Under the pieces are notes generated by a model. The model searched no databases. It was given only the letters and a program-made list of their open reading frames with translations, and was not told where the DNA came from. A stretch of DNA of 64,000 bases from Pyrus communis. Taxonomy: Eukaryota > Streptophyta > Magnoliopsida > Rosales > Rosaceae. The translations under genes were made by a program, and so were the position numbers. This document shows positions 22,930 to 35,900 of this stretch, piece by piece. Location: positions 6,309,724-6,373,723 of the forward strand of contig NC_084815.1 of NCBI RefSeq assembly GCF_963583255.1. Reading direction: 5' to 3'. The number at the start of each line of letters is the position of its first letter. Position 1 is the stretch's first letter.

Positions 22930-25300
22930 GAACAAGTAGAGGCTAAAACATTTGCATCTATTAGTTAAAAATAGGGGCAAAAAATGAAGATTTCCGCACC
23001 TAATACTAAGGAGGGGCAGATATTAAATTTGCACCTAAAAAAGGTGTTGCTATTGATAAATAGAGACGAAAGGTTACATATTTCTGCCCCTAATAGTTAT
23101 TATGCCATGTAGGCAAGTGTGACGTGGAAAAAACATTAGGTGCGGTTGTTGAAGGCTTTAGGGGCGATTATTAAGGCCCCTGCTTTAATAATTTGTATTT
23201 AATTGAGTTTTATTTGTCATATTGCACTTTGGAAATTGTTTTAATTGAGAAACGATTTCCATTCCATCATTAATTATTTGATACGTATTCTCACATTTTC
23301 AAAGTCAAGTATATTTATAATTCTTTTTAGTTCTTCAAAAATTATTATTCAAAACTAATATCATCACCAACCCAGATGAAGAAACAAGAATTATTGCCAA
23401 CAAATTAATATTAAAGTTACATTCTTCAATTGATTAGATACAAATGCTACACGATTGGAATGATTAGTCAACGGGTCATCGATGGGTTAACGGGTCATGT
23501 CATAAATAGTCAAGCCTAATTGTAATTATTAGTTTTTGACATTTGGTTGTAGAAATGATTAGTTTTTTTATTACGACAATATTTTTATCATATATTGATG
23601 GCATAACGATGATATAATGACGACATTGTAAAATTGATCATTTCTGCAATCTAATGTTCAAAACTGATAATTTCAACTAATTGCCCTAAAAGCTCATAAG
23701 GCATGCGAAGTTTGCATAAAAAGCCTTATTAGTTATTGTAGGACACAAATCCATTTAGAGGAGCTTGGTTGTTCGGTTAGAGATCATTTATGCTGTCACA
23801 CAGCATCATAATCTTTGAGTCGGACATAAGCTAATCTCATTTTGTTGTTTTTTATTTTTTATTTTTTTATACAACGATATTGAGCACAATAAGCAATCAA
23901 TAATTTAATACAAAATATTCCATGTATAAGAATCGATGCGAATATATATGTGTGTAAAATAAAAACTTAGTCCCGTGGCTTCAGCAACATAACAAAAGAT
24001 ACAAAAAATTACAAAAACATTGGAAATCTGAAGAGAGTTGATTAAAGTGACAAATAGAAGGTAAAAAAATCACTAATCAATTGCTACTAAGATAAGCAAA
24101 GAGCCATCTTTGTGTATTGGTTTTCATTGAAATGATTCACTTTGATATGTATTTGCTGAAATAATCCTTTATAATGTCGTGATTGTATCATTATGGTATA
24201 GTCTTTATTTGATTTGTGTAAGCTTTTATTGAATTGATTCACTTAATATCTAGTGAAATAATCTGTTTTTATGATGTGATTATATTATTATTATGTCGCG
24301 GATATTTGAACAAACAAACAACATAAGTGAATCATTTTAGTTAATTGCTCGTTTTTATTATTTTTAAACGTGTGGTGGTCTTATTCTAATGTAAGTCCAA
24401 ACGTGCAACCATGATGCTTGTTTATCTGCAAAATTCTTTCCTTAGTGGCCAATCCCACCATGTTCTCAGCACCAGGTCAGATCATTTTTCTTTTTTATAA
24501 AAGGGGATGAGCCAATAGTTTTATTAGAAAATTATTATTAGCATTTAAAAAATTTTATTTAGTATTTTAAATTTTTTATAATTAAAAAAATATATATTTG
24601 TGAAGAACGTAAAATATGATTTTTAAAATGTTAAGAACAGTTTCTTTTATTATTATAGACTACTTTTTTAGAAATTAAAAAAACTCATAAAGATATTTAA
24701 GTCTCTCTTTAACTACAATAATACGTATTATTAATATCAAGAATTTATTCCCAATCACTTAATTGAAGTGCAGGAGGTCAGAGCTTGATAGCCGAGTCTT
24801 AAACCTGCAGCAGCAGCCAGTTTGCCAACTTGGACACAGCTCTCCAAGGAGCGTGTTACAAAGCGCGTCGGAGAACGAGTTACACGATTTTCAACGGGTG
24901 CCAGAAAAAAAAAAGAGTAGCCGCAGCCAACCGAGGAAGAACCAAGTAAAAAGAAAAAAAGCACAGCTCTCTTTACATAGCAAGTCTGAAGCCCCAGCTG
25001 CTCGTTACACGCATTTGACTGCCAAATTTAATTTAATTATATTAAAATACTAATTTCAATATTAATTTAAAATAGAAAATACCAAACCTTGCAGAGACCG
25101 ACTCCCTCAATTTAAGCGTTTGACAGCTTCTTTCCATTTCTCAACCCCATCAACTCGTCTTTCTCTCTCTAGAAAGCAAGAAGCAAGCAGCTTCTCAACG
25201 AAGAAAGTTTAGTATTCTAAAATCAATTGGTAATATAAAAAATAATCTAACCGCTTAAGTAATATTCTTCTTTTATTAATGTCGTATTCATTTTCAAAAT
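22930..25300. other. Intergenic between GT61 copies 2 and 3; possible transposon debris
   Basis: From 22.93 to 23.2 kb the words AGGGGCA, GCACCTAA and CCCCTAATA recur in both orientations, suggesting a decayed TIR element. The remaining 2 kb is AT-rich with no gene. A GC-richer patch at 24.77-25.02 kb has open frames on both strands, but I recognise no domain in it. Confidence 0.4.
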
Positions 25301-25306
25301 CCTGAA

Positions 25307-25314
25307 TATATAAA
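25307..25314 (+). promoter_or_regulatory. Candidate TATA box of GT61 copy 3
   Basis: TATATAAA lies about 267 bp before the ATG at 25581. A CT-rich leader with a (CT)n tract (25473-25500) lies between them, as in many plant 5' leaders. It is positional evidence only. Confidence 0.4.
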
Positions 25315-25468
25315 AAAAACCCAAAACCCCATATCCATCTCCCATCTCCCATCTCCCATCTCTCTCCTTAAAACGTAGGAGGAATCCAAGAAAATAGCAT
25401 TGCTTTCCCTGCTATTTGAAATTCTCTCTCCATTTCCTCATCTGGGTTTGTTCCCATCAAACTCTTTT

Positions 25469-25472
<4 letters not shown>

Positions 25473-25500
<28 letters not shown>
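25473..25500. repeat. (CT)14 microsatellite in the GT61 copy 3 leader
   Basis: An uninterrupted CT dinucleotide run 80 bp upstream of the start codon. Such tracts are common in plant 5' leaders and are length-variable. Confidence 0.9.
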
Positions 25501-25504
<4 letters not shown>

Positions 25505-25580
25505 ACAAAACGCAGAAAGCAGAAAAGCAGGGGACAGGAAAAATAAAGATCAAAGCTTTTTTTGTTGTGCATAAGAAATA

Positions 25581-27765
25581 ATGGCGCGGTATCAGCGGCA
25601 CCAGCACTACCAATGGAGAAAAGTTGAAAAGGCTTGTGCAGCCGCAGAGGAAGATGAAGAATCACAGACCACCACCTTTCTAATGGAGTTTGCAAACTCT
25701 GGTTACTATTACAAGAGAACGAGTCCCAAGCTTCTCTATCTCCTCTTCATCTCTTTCCTCTCTTGCAGCTTCATCTTGGCCCCTCATCTTTTCAGCTCCA
25801 CCACCACTTTCTCTCACCTATGTAACTTTCTCTCTCATCTGTTTTTGTTCTTTTCTTTGTTCTTATCTTCCTGCATGTGTATGACGGTGGTGTTGTTTTT
25901 TGGGTTTTTGTAGATTCAACACCTGTGGAAGATATGGATGTAAATGTTCCCTTGTGTTCTTCAATCTCTAACGGTGAGTGCTCTGCATTTGGCTTTCTCT
26001 TTTGTTCTTGTATTCTCAAATAGAATTGATATACTGCTAAAGGTGGTCACTTTTTTTCGAGCGATCTTCTAATCTAATTTATAGTAAGGGGAAGGGGAAG
26101 TACTTGAGCTTGGGTCCCGAGCGAGAGCACTCCGCTCTACCCAACTTAACTAAGTCCAAGTCTGAAATTGGGTTTTGATTTATCATTCGCTTAGGCCCAA
26201 TTTGGTTCATGAAAAATAAAGGGGAAGGAAAGGGAACAAGGAAAATTTAATGAACAAAAATGGGGAAGGATAGAAAATATATTGATAGGTTTATAAAATC
26301 TAGTACCGAGTTTTTTGAACTCTCTCTCTGTCTCATGTGTTTTGATTTTGATGAGAGATTGTAATCCCATCAAAAACTTCAAATGCTCTTGATAATTGAT
26401 GTTTATTTTGGTAATACAAATTAGTTAAAAGTTGTCTCTGTGCCTTCAGGAACTATATGTTGCGATCGAAGCAATATTCGTTCGGATATTTGTGTAATGA
26501 AAGGGGATGTAAGAACGCACTCTGCTTCCTCCACTATCTTCCTCTACCGATCTACAGAAGGAAGTAGCTTCCAAAATCGCGTTTCTGATGTCGTTGAGGA
26601 AAATGAAGAAGATGAAACAGAGGAACTAGAGCATGAAAAGGTCAAACCGTATACACGGAAATGGGAAACAAGTGTCATGGACACCATTGATGAATTACAG
26701 CTCATTGCCAAGAAAGACACTCTAGGCATGCACCACCGGTGTGATGTGCAGCATGATGTTCCGGCAGTGTTTTTCTCAACCGGGGGATATACCGGTAATG
26801 TCTATCATGAATTTAATGATGGGATTATGCCATTGTTCATTACTTCCCAGCGTTTCAACAAGAAGGTTGTGTTTGTCATTCTCGATTACCATAATTGGTG
26901 GGTGATGAAATATGGTGACATTGTTTCTCAACTATCAGATTATCCACCTATAGACTTTAGTGGAGATACAAGAACTCATTGCTTCCCAGAGGTCACAGTT
27001 GGTTTGAGGATTCACGACGAGCTCACTGTGGATTCTTCACTGATGGAGGGAAGTGCGAGCATTGTTGACTTTCGAAATCTTCTAGACCGAGCCTACTGGC
27101 CTCGAATTAAAAGTCTTATTGAAGACGAGGAACGGGAAGCACAGGAAAAGCTGTCTGCATCTTTGGCATCTAAAAGCTCTTTCGAACCTGAGAGTGAAGT
27201 GCAAGAAGATCAGTTCAAGAAGCCTAAACTGGTCATCATATCTCGAAATGGATCAAGAGCGATAACAAATGAGAATTTATTGGTGAGAATGGCTGCGCAA
27301 ATTGGGTTTGAAGTTAACGTTTTGAGACCTGACCGCACGACAGAGTTAGCAAAGATTTATCGGGCCCTTAATGCGAGTGATGTGATGATTGGGGTTCATG
27401 GTGCTGCCATGACACACTTTATGTTCATGAAGCCTGGGTCTGTGTTTATCCAAGTTGTTCCCCTTGGCACTGAGTGGGCAGCCAAGGAGTATTATGGGGA
27501 ACCTGCAAGGAAGCTCGGCTTAAAATACATCGGCTACCAAATTCTAACTCGGGAGAGCTCGTTATACGCCAAATATGATAAGGATGATCCTGTTCTTAGG
27601 GATCCAGAGAGTGTAAACAAAATGGGATGGGAATACACAAAGAAAATCTATCTTGATGGCCAAACTGTGAGATTAGACCTCGGAAGATTTCGGAAACGAT
27701 TGGTTCGTGCTTACGGCTACATCTTCCACAGGTTGAACTATCACCCCCATCTTCAATCACCGTAG
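25581..27765 (+). CDS. GT61 family glycosyltransferase, copy 3 (intact, 538 aa)
   Basis: Predicted Golgi type II glycosyltransferase of family GT61 (DUF563), probably transferring a pentose or similar sugar onto a cell-wall glycan; the exact substrate is unknown. Exons: 25581-25821, 25914-25973 and 26450-27765, with GT-AG introns, both phase 1. The N-terminus is hydrophilic and acidic (EEDEES). The signal anchor is at about residues 50-69 (KLLYLLFISFLSCSFILAPH) and a short stem follows. The catalytic region begins near residue 101 with NGTICCDRSNIRSDIC and KGDVRTHSAS. It has FFSTGGYTGN at about 208-217, THCFPEVTVG, SRNGSRAITNENLL, and GVHGAAMTHF at about 415-424. The last is the most conserved block of the family. 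Length is normal for GT61. No lesion is seen. The start is the only upstream Met that includes the anchor. It is the best-preserved member of the local cluster. Confidence 0.92.
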
Positions 27766-29110
27766 TTCCGATGGTTTTACTTACATTCTTTACCTTACAT
27801 AAATCATTTTGAAGGTTGTAGATGGCATAAAATGGCTACTAGGAAGATTATTGTTGGACATAAGTGTGACCTATGTACATTAAGAATTGCACAAAGACAC
27901 TTGATTTTGGTAAATACTTACGATTTTTTTTGAGCAATTTTTTTCTTTTCTTCTTGCACCCTTGTACTTTTACTATTTAATTTTCTGCCTCAAAAGCAGC
28001 TTTTTCCCCTTTTAAGTGATTTTTGTAAACTAATTGGACTTTTTATTCTTTGATGTCTACTTTTGCTGAAAATTCAAGACTCCAATTTTTGTTTCTTTCT
28101 GCAATTTTCTTTTGTGGATATGTCTGTTGGTCTATAAGTGCAAGAAGTTTATGGGGCATTGTGTGTGTATATATAATGGTGGCATTGACTTATGAACACT
28201 GAAAATTGGTTGGCTCATAAATTGAGATAATTTGAGCATTGGTTTTGAACTTTAATTTTGTTGGAGTTTTAATCTGATTCTGAATTTGTCACAAAGTGGA
28301 ATAATGGTTATTTTGGTGAACTCTGTTAGAAGTTAGAACTTCCGTCTTTTATGGTAGTCTTTTTAATTTGGATGAAAGATTTAACGATATCATACGTAAG
28401 AACCGTTGCTCCATGATAAGTTTAAAGATATACTCGAGATCAAAGCTCCTATTTGTCTAAACTTTGGAGACCAATTTTATTTATGAATTTAACCATGTTC
28501 CCTAGTTATATTTTCTGCAAGAGAAATGATCCTATATATTATTGGTTTGCATCTCTACTGCGATTGGCACATGCATTTGTTCGGCCAAAAACATTGACTG
28601 GAAACTAAACATCTTTATGCATTTAAACCCACCATACTTCCAGCGTTAGGCAGTCTGTAATCCCTTCTGTCTGCATCCCTAATCAAATGTTTCTGCATAC
28701 AAATTTTCTTAAGTAAGGTTAGCAAAACCACCAGATTTTACTATCTAATCTTCCTTTTATATTTTTGCTAATTTTCTTAACAATATTGACTAAATAAGAA
28801 GATTCTCGTCTCCCAATCCGACAACATAAAATGCTTATGTTGTTGAATTGATTTGAGCCTTTGATCAAGTCGATACCCATATGAGCACGTGATTCAGGTT
28901 TTCAGATTGACAATATAAGTATTTATGTGATAATTTTGTCATATGAACACATAATTTAGATTTACAGTTTGACAATAGAAGTATTGAAGTGGCCACATCA
29001 CAATACGATTACGTGTATGATTGTTTTTCTGTTTGCTAAACAACCAAACAAGTTCGTCATCACATGTGAAACAATAATGAAAACTGGGATCTTTCTATCT
29101 ATTTTTATGA
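27766..29110. other. 3' flank of GT61 copy 3, no gene seen
   Basis: AT-rich, with many T-runs. No canonical AATAAA occurs near the stop; ACATAAATC at about 27800 is a weak candidate. No repeats or coding features were recognised. Confidence 0.5.
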
Positions 29111-29117
29111 GTTATTC

Positions 29118-29160
29118 ATACATATATATATATAGATGTATATATATATATATATATATA
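29118..29160. repeat. (AT)n microsatellite
   Basis: Two TA-dinucleotide runs are separated by TAGATGTA. Confidence 0.9.
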
Positions 29161-29876
29161 GATGTCGTACATATTCGCCATGCATGCGAATATAGTCAGT
29201 AGAATGCATTATTGCATCCATCCAAACCAAGTGCCAAAGCCATGGGAACGTTGTACTGGTGTCTCTTCTTGGAACTGAAAATGGCCATGCAGCTTTTCCG
29301 ACTGCTTTTTATCTTTTACCCTGATGAGCAAATTCATCACTCATTGTGCACAAAAATGATTGCATTGAGATTGAGGCCATTTTGACATAAAAATATAAAA
29401 TTAGCATCGTAACATAATTCTCACGTGTTAACAATTAATGAAGAATTGACGAAATTTTTATCTTTGGACTATATCTTAATGAACTTCACTATAGAAGTTT
29501 TTATCTTTATTTTTTTTACCACATAAACCATTTTTTAAATACTATATCACCACGAGGGCTAATAATCTAATTAGGACTTCTTTTATTTACTTATAAAGAA
29601 GACTTATAATATCGAACTAAGATATCACTATAACGGTATTCATAATTAATTACGCACAGTAATTGTCAATGACGTACTTTAATGTAAGTTTAAACTACCA
29701 CTGCAAAAGTGTGTGAGCGTCTAAAAAAATATGTGTGTCGTTTCTCTTTTATAAACTAATTAATTATAAAAACATAGTCCCATCTTATGATAAGAATTAA
29801 TATTGGGTTGCTTCCAAACACACCCTTGTAGAAGTACAGCAGAAAAGCTCATATGCCACACACTGCACAAGGTGGA

Positions 29877-29898
29877 GGGGGGGGGGGGGGGGGGGGGG
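29877..29898. repeat. Poly-G tract (22 G)
   Basis: An uninterrupted run of 22 G after GGTGGA. Such long G runs are rare in AT-rich plant DNA and are prone to sequencing or assembly error. Confidence 0.9.
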
Positions 29899-29932
29899 AG
29901 CACATGCCACATGGTTTTACAATTTGTAATGG

Positions 29933-30081
29933 AGTGTGTTATCTACGCATTTTATTTTATTTCTCACACACCCTTTGATAATTTTTGTCCGTTGATTTTC
30001 TTCAATTAATGCGATTTGATGGTCAAAAATTAAAAAGATATGTGAGAGGTAAAATAGAGTGCGTGAATATCACACCCTTTT
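29933..30081. mobile_element. MITE with about 60-bp inverted repeats
   Basis: The left arm starts GGAGTGTGTTATCTACGC. The inverted right arm starts GGGTGTGATATTCACGC. They remain matched through ATTTTA-TTTCTCACACA against TATTTTACCTCTCACATA. It is about 149 bp and non-coding. A partial relative lies at 22803-22925. Confidence 0.65.
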
Positions 30082-30107
30082 GCAATTGACATTGTATAAA
30101 AGGATCA

Positions 30108-30410
30108 GATTACCCTGACTAAATACTAGCCGTTGTGTGTTTTTTATTTTACAGATATCCTTGCATCATTTCACATCTCCTCTACAATTTTCAAAATTTT
30201 GTTTAGGCCTCTCCATGTATCAAAAGTTTTGATTTGGATTGTGATACAAACTTTATTACATAGACTTGATTAATAGTTTTTTTTTTTTTTTTTATTATCG
30301 CAGGTCGATTTAATATGAGAAACTCGTTACAGGAACCATTAATAGAATTTTGTCTAAATAGTAAATACAATGTCAGTTAGTTATGAGTTTGAGTGGCACT
30401 TCCGGCACAC
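30108..30410. repeat. Direct repeat, left copy (about 300 bp)
   Basis: Starts GATCAGATTACCCTGACTAA and ends near CAATGTCAGTTAGTTATGAG. It matches 31147-31445 over its full length with scattered changes. The repeats lack TG...CA ends, so an LTR pair is unlikely. Confidence 0.75.
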
Positions 30411-31140
30411 TAAATGAGTTGGCATTCCCAACAAATAACAATTTGACACCTAGCTATTTCATTTTTTTAAAATAAAAAAATGCCAAATGTTAGTCCTATG
30501 TAAATACAATTCCTAATCTAACCCTAATACGAAAAACTCTCAGTAACTCAGACCAGCAAACACATAAAACCCTCCACGCCGCCGCCATACCAGCAACCAC
30601 CCATCTCTAGCGACGGTCGGTGAATTCATCGGCGACATTCGGTCTCTTCTCACTTACTTCCTCGTTTTCTCGCTCATCTTCCCTCCGTTTTCTCCTTCTC
30701 TTACTTCGACTTGGGACCCAAGATGGTCGACGGCAACTGCAATTCTTAAATCTGCTATCTCCGATCTAAGAATTAGTGAGGTCACTGACCTCCTGTATGT
30801 ACTTATCCGGCGTAAAAGAGAGGAGGCGAAAGGAAAAAATGGAAGAGAAAAGGAGAAAGAAAGGGAAAGGGAGAGAGAGAACTAGGTGAGGCCGTGAGGA
30901 GCAAAAGAGGGATGGGTGGGGGTGAGGGTGTTGGGTGCAGAGGTTCAGAATCTGGGTAAACTGTTTTTTGTTTTTTTTTTTTATTGTTTTATATAAGTTA
31001 TACGGGGCTGAAATTGGAAGTTGAAAAAAAATAAATTAATCCGGCTATCAACAAAAGCAAAAAGGCTAGGTGTTTGATGTTCATTGGTTTGGAACACCAA
31101 CTGTTATCAGTGAGTTGGTGTTCCCGGTACCTAAATTTCT
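30411..31140. mobile_element. Possible TIR element between direct repeats
   Basis: The left edge (GGCACTTCCGGCACAC, then GAGTTGGCATTCCC, then GACACCTAGC) resembles the inverted right edge (GGTACCGGGAACACC, then CAAACACCTAGCC). The interior is GC-richer (30560-30960), has purine-rich and pyrimidine-rich blocks, and no clear gene. It could be a Mutator-like non-autonomous element. The ends are approximate. Confidence 0.4.
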
Positions 31141-31146
31141 GGTAAA

Positions 31147-31443
31147 GGAGATCAGATTGCCCTGACTAAATAGTAGCCGTTGTGTTTTTTTATTTTTTAT
31201 TTTACAGATAACCTTGCATCATTTCACATCTCCTATACAAGTTTCCAAATTTTATTTAGGCTCTCCATGTATCAAAAGTTTCGATTTGGATTGTGATTGC
31301 TAACAAACTTTATTACATAGACTTGATTAATAGTTTTTTTTTTTATTATTGCAGGTCGATTTAAAATTAGAGACTCATTACAAGAACCGTTAATAGAATT
31401 TTATCTCAACAGTAAAGACAATGTCAGTTAGTTAAGGAGTTTG

Positions 31444-31445
<2 letters not shown>
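31147..31445. repeat. Direct repeat, right copy
   Basis: Second copy of 30108-30410, with small indels in the T-runs and changes such as GATATCCTT to GATAACCTT. It is followed by a 28-bp poly-T tract (31447-31474). Confidence 0.75.
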
Positions 31446-31474
<29 letters not shown>

Positions 31475-32590
31475 CTGATATAGGGATATATTTACACTAA
31501 GAGGTGCGAGATTAAATTAGTTTTGGACTAGTCATCTACGAGATTCAAACATAAAGTCTAATAACAATAATCAAGAAAATTTTCAATGCATAATTGAAGC
31601 TAGATGGAGGTAGGTGACGAGTTGATTCCCTCCTCAATTCATACAAATATAGAATTAGGATACAAGTACATGCTCGTGGTAAGTGTGAATTGTACTGGTT
31701 GATAGAGTTTTTTTTTTTTTTTCTTCTTCTTCTAAATCCACTTCGTTTCAAGTTTAAATCCTCCCCCTCCCCACTATAGGGAAAGAGCACACTATCTAAG
31801 TCACATTATATAAAATATTAATCTAGATACCTAGATCATGCCTTTTCTCTTGGGTTCTTAAAGATGTCAAGGATTTTGAAGACTTAAACTAATTTAAGTG
31901 CACATGTCCAAATCCCTAAAAGGTATACAATACACATTATGGAAGTGTTATACCACATGGGTTTTGGCCCCTTTTTTCGCATTCAAAAAGGAAGTATTAT
32001 ATTACACATTGCAAAAATCAAGTTCCAAGTTGCAACCAAAATTAAAGGAAACACATATTGGAAGTGGTGTTGCCCAAGAAAATCATCTTGAAAATTACTA
32101 AAGCTTGTAAATTCTTGGAGGAGTCGTGCCACTTGACCACAAAAATGAAAACAACAACGAAGTGTTGATGTTCGTTTCACTTTCAGTTTTTGGTTTCCAT
32201 CGTTTTATATAGATAAAGGGAATGTGTATGAAGGAATGAGGATTGAAATAGTGAATGAAGGGTGGAGGGAGGGAGGGAGGAGGGACTACTGAACGAAAAT
32301 TGTAATAAACAAAACTAGAAAAGATAACCGATTCAAATTTGATTTTAGTTTTCATTTTTAGTGTATTCTTCCACGTATATTTCTTCCGCCTCCTTCCCAC
32401 CGTTCTTCCTTCACCTTTGCTCGCCCGTCTTTTCTCCATTATATTTTTCCTCTTCCTAAAAGGGAAAACCAAAACAAAAAGGAAATAATTATCAAACGGG
32501 CTTAAAAACGTGGACCTTTTTTTATTAGGATGTGTGAGAGAGTTATCATTTCCCTAAATCAAATTATAGTGAACCGAGCAAGACGAGAAC
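31475..32590. other. Intergenic, low complexity
   Basis: No gene is seen. There is a purine-rich GGGAGGGAGGGAGG stretch near 32264-32280. The minus frame 32472-32098 is a low-complexity artefact. Confidence 0.5.
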
Positions 32591-32607
32591 TTGGAAAATG
32601 AACCACT

Positions 32608-32613
32608 TTTATT
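32608..32613 (-). terminator. Poly(A) signal of the kinesin gene
   Basis: AATAAA on the minus strand, 294 bp past the kinesin stop codon, in a T-rich context. It is a plausible 3' end signal, giving a 3' UTR of about 310-330 nt. Confidence 0.55.
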
Positions 32614-32906
32614 AACAGAAATTCACAATGCGGATCCAAACTAGGTACTACAATTACAAAGAGGATCATCACTTGAAAATATATGAAACATTTGGTAGCC
32701 AAAATTGGGATCTCAAGTCAAGTAGATCATGTTAGCTTCCCAAATACTCAGAGGTCCATTGAAGCATTCTCGGAATGCTACACACAAATCAGTATGCTTT
32801 GAGCCAAAGCGTTACCGAGTCTCTTTCAGGCGATTGCCGGATTATGACGGAATTCAAATGCTTCGAGTCAAAGCACCACATAAATTTTCACTTTGCATCA
32901 AATGAT

Positions 32907-35900
32907 CTATAGCCACCGCTTGTTACTTTTTGTTGATGAACGGACTGGCGGAGGTGTTTTGGCATTTCTGTTGTCGTTTGCACCTGCAAAAGGAAACACC
33001 ATAAGAAACTCAAATCATAGATGAATATGAAAGCTCTAACCTGGTAAGATTGTTCTAGAATGTAATGAAGCTTGTATAAGCTTTACGTACTAGTTTTGGT
33101 TGGCTTCCCTCCTAGAGATGACCGTCTGTCATACCCTGGTGGCGAAATGCCTGTTAGTGATTGCCTCCTCAGAGTTCTTGCACTATTTGTTACCGGTGAA
33201 TTTGCATCGTTTATATTGGTTGCGCATTTGACACTTGACTGTGCTTCCACCAAACTTTGCTGGCTCCTGCAAATTTAGTGGGGATTTATGTTCATATGTG
33301 TATGTCATGTTTGAGGCATCATAACAATGTAAAACATATGTAATGTATAGAAACCAAAAAATAGCGAAACGTCCTAGACTATCAGGAGAACAAAATTCAA
33401 AACATGAGTTTCACCCACCTCTTATCAGAGCCATTGATCAGTTTTCCAATAGTCCGCAGGGATTTCCTTATCTGAGACCCTTTTCCACTTGTGCTACTTG
33501 TCAAATTAGGTGTCAGGTAATCTGTAGAAAGGGTGACCTTACTTTGCATGACAATCTGTACCTCATTTCTGGAATGCTTTTTTGGTTCGGGTGTTGTTGG
33601 TAGCTGAAAGGGACGAACTTGTGCCTTGTTATCTGCTTTTAACCCTTGCTTCTGATAACTACCCATCCTTGGGCTGCGAGGAGCCATCTTTGGGCTACGA
33701 GGAGCCTTGGTCTCAGGCTCAGGTGTCGTTGGTCGCTGAGGAGGAGGAACTTGGGTTCTACTACCTGGTTCCAACACTCGCTTCTGATATGTGGCACTTG
33801 CTGGACTTAGACGATTCCTGGGACGAGGTTCGGGTGTTGTTGGTTTCTGAAGGGAAGGAACTTGTGTTCTACTACCTGGTTCCAACACTCGCTTCTGATA
33901 TGTAGCACTTTCTGGACTTAGAGGAGTCTTGGGACGAGGTTCGGATGTTGTCTTCTGGTAGGTAGTGCTGGTTGGACTTTGAGGAGCCTTGGGACAAAAC
34001 ACTTCTAATGTGGAATCTCCATTACTGAAATGGCCCAACGGGGTAGTGACTGCTGCTGCACATTGAAGTTGACCATATTCCTGCACTGCCACTGCCTCAG
34101 ACGTTAGGATTTTCCCCATGTCATGCGATATATGCAGATTATCCTTCTTAATTGATCTTGGACCTTCCAAGCTCAATCTCCTCGAATGAGTTGGAAGATA
34201 AGGGATTTTTGCCTTCTCGGTTTTCACAGTGCTGCAACTTTCAATGCTTAATCTTCTCAGACGTTGGGGAGTTCTCTCAGTCATTGTTCTTGGCACACAC
34301 TGACCTTCTTTGTTTGCTAATGCCTTCTTAAGACTCTCAATCTGAAAAGTTTGAAACATGACGAAAGTGTTAATGCGTAAGCATAAACAATTATAATGTT
34401 TTGCTAATACTCTAAAGTTTCAGGATGAATTTAGATAGAACAATTGACCAATCCAAGTATAGAGAGTAAAACAGATTTGTGAAAATATAGGCAGAAAAAA
34501 CCAAATTAATAAAATTTGTTCACCTGTTCTCTGAGTTTCATAACCTCACCGCTCTCCTTGTTTGAATGAGCAGCACCAAGTTCAACGGTGGAAACCCTCT
34601 GTGCAAACTTCAATGTACTGACAGTTTCACTGAAGGAATCTTCTTCTGGACTAACATGGGCAAGCATTAAAGTTTTAGCATGTCCACCTGAATTAAATAG
34701 CCAAAGAGAAGGTTGAGTTAGTTCAACACACAGTATATCAAAATTTAATTGTTAAAACTCCTCGAGAACAAGCCTCAAATGTTCCATTTGACCAATCATA
34801 TTGTGGCATCATTTCAAATCCAAGCCAAAAGTTAACCAAATTCCTCACCCTTATAATGTGGCATGATATTGCTCGAAATCCAATATAACAAGATTGAATA
34901 ATAGACAGAAATGCTGAATATTCAAGAAATTACAAACCTAAGGAGTCTTGCAACAGAAGTGTGAGTTTGCTGTTTCTGTAAGGGATGTGAGAATTCTTCT
35001 GAGCCAAGGCTGCGATAACATCTCCTAAACATGAAAGAGACTTGTTGATATACTGTGCCTCTTTCAGCCTATCTCCTGTAACTTCAGATTTGTCCACTCT
35101 TTCGCTTCCTGCAAGGTCAACCAAATGAAGGCAACTACGTAGAGTACCTCCGGAAGTATCTTTTCCATGCACATGGACTGTTAGGACACTGCAGACACAC
35201 CAAAGACCATCAGTGGGCACAAAATAACTGATATGGCATGATAAGAAAATGTCTTGTAAGAGAGCCTCAGGTCCTAAAAACTGACCTATGGGAACGGCTA
35301 CTGCGGCTATTGATTGCGGTCGAACTGACCATACGATTCGTCTCACCAAATTTCATGAGGTTCAGGACATCAGTAGTAGACCTCACTGAATGCATTGTAG
35401 CACCTGGGATACTCAAGCCATTATCACCAGTGCAGCTCCGTATCTCTAATTTGGCAGTGGATGAATCTTCTGCAAGAAGGTCTCGTACTTGTTCATTGTA
35501 AATTTCGACCATTTGGACATGAATGTCATAATCTATGATATCCTTCCTTTTGTTTGACATTTGGAACAAATCGCTGAGAGCTAGATAATTAATCCCCATA
35601 TCCGCAGCTGACCCACCTGATGGACCACTCTGTAAAGATATATAAAAACTTGTGTTAAGATACAAAATGTACATACACAAATCTGATGTGTCATTTCTTA
35701 TAATATACAAAAATGCTTGCAAGCAGATGAGAACCAATAATAAATCACTCCTTCCCTCCTACATAAGCCTAAACCTTACAAAACATTTATCAAACTGAAA
35801 TCTCAGGCTTGTATCTTACCATGGTATGTGTTTTACCGGATCCAGTTTGACCATAAGCAAAAATGCATACATTGTAACCATCCATCACAGACCTGATCAG

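Noticed and set aside
32098..32472. 124-codon minus-strand frame
   Set aside because: Low-complexity, purine-rich DNA. There is no domain, and the sequence looks like intergenic GA-rich repeat.
33582..33905. 107-codon plus-strand frame over the kinesin tail
   Set aside because: It is the antisense shadow of exon 16. It is long and repetitive because the coding repeat has a period divisible by three.
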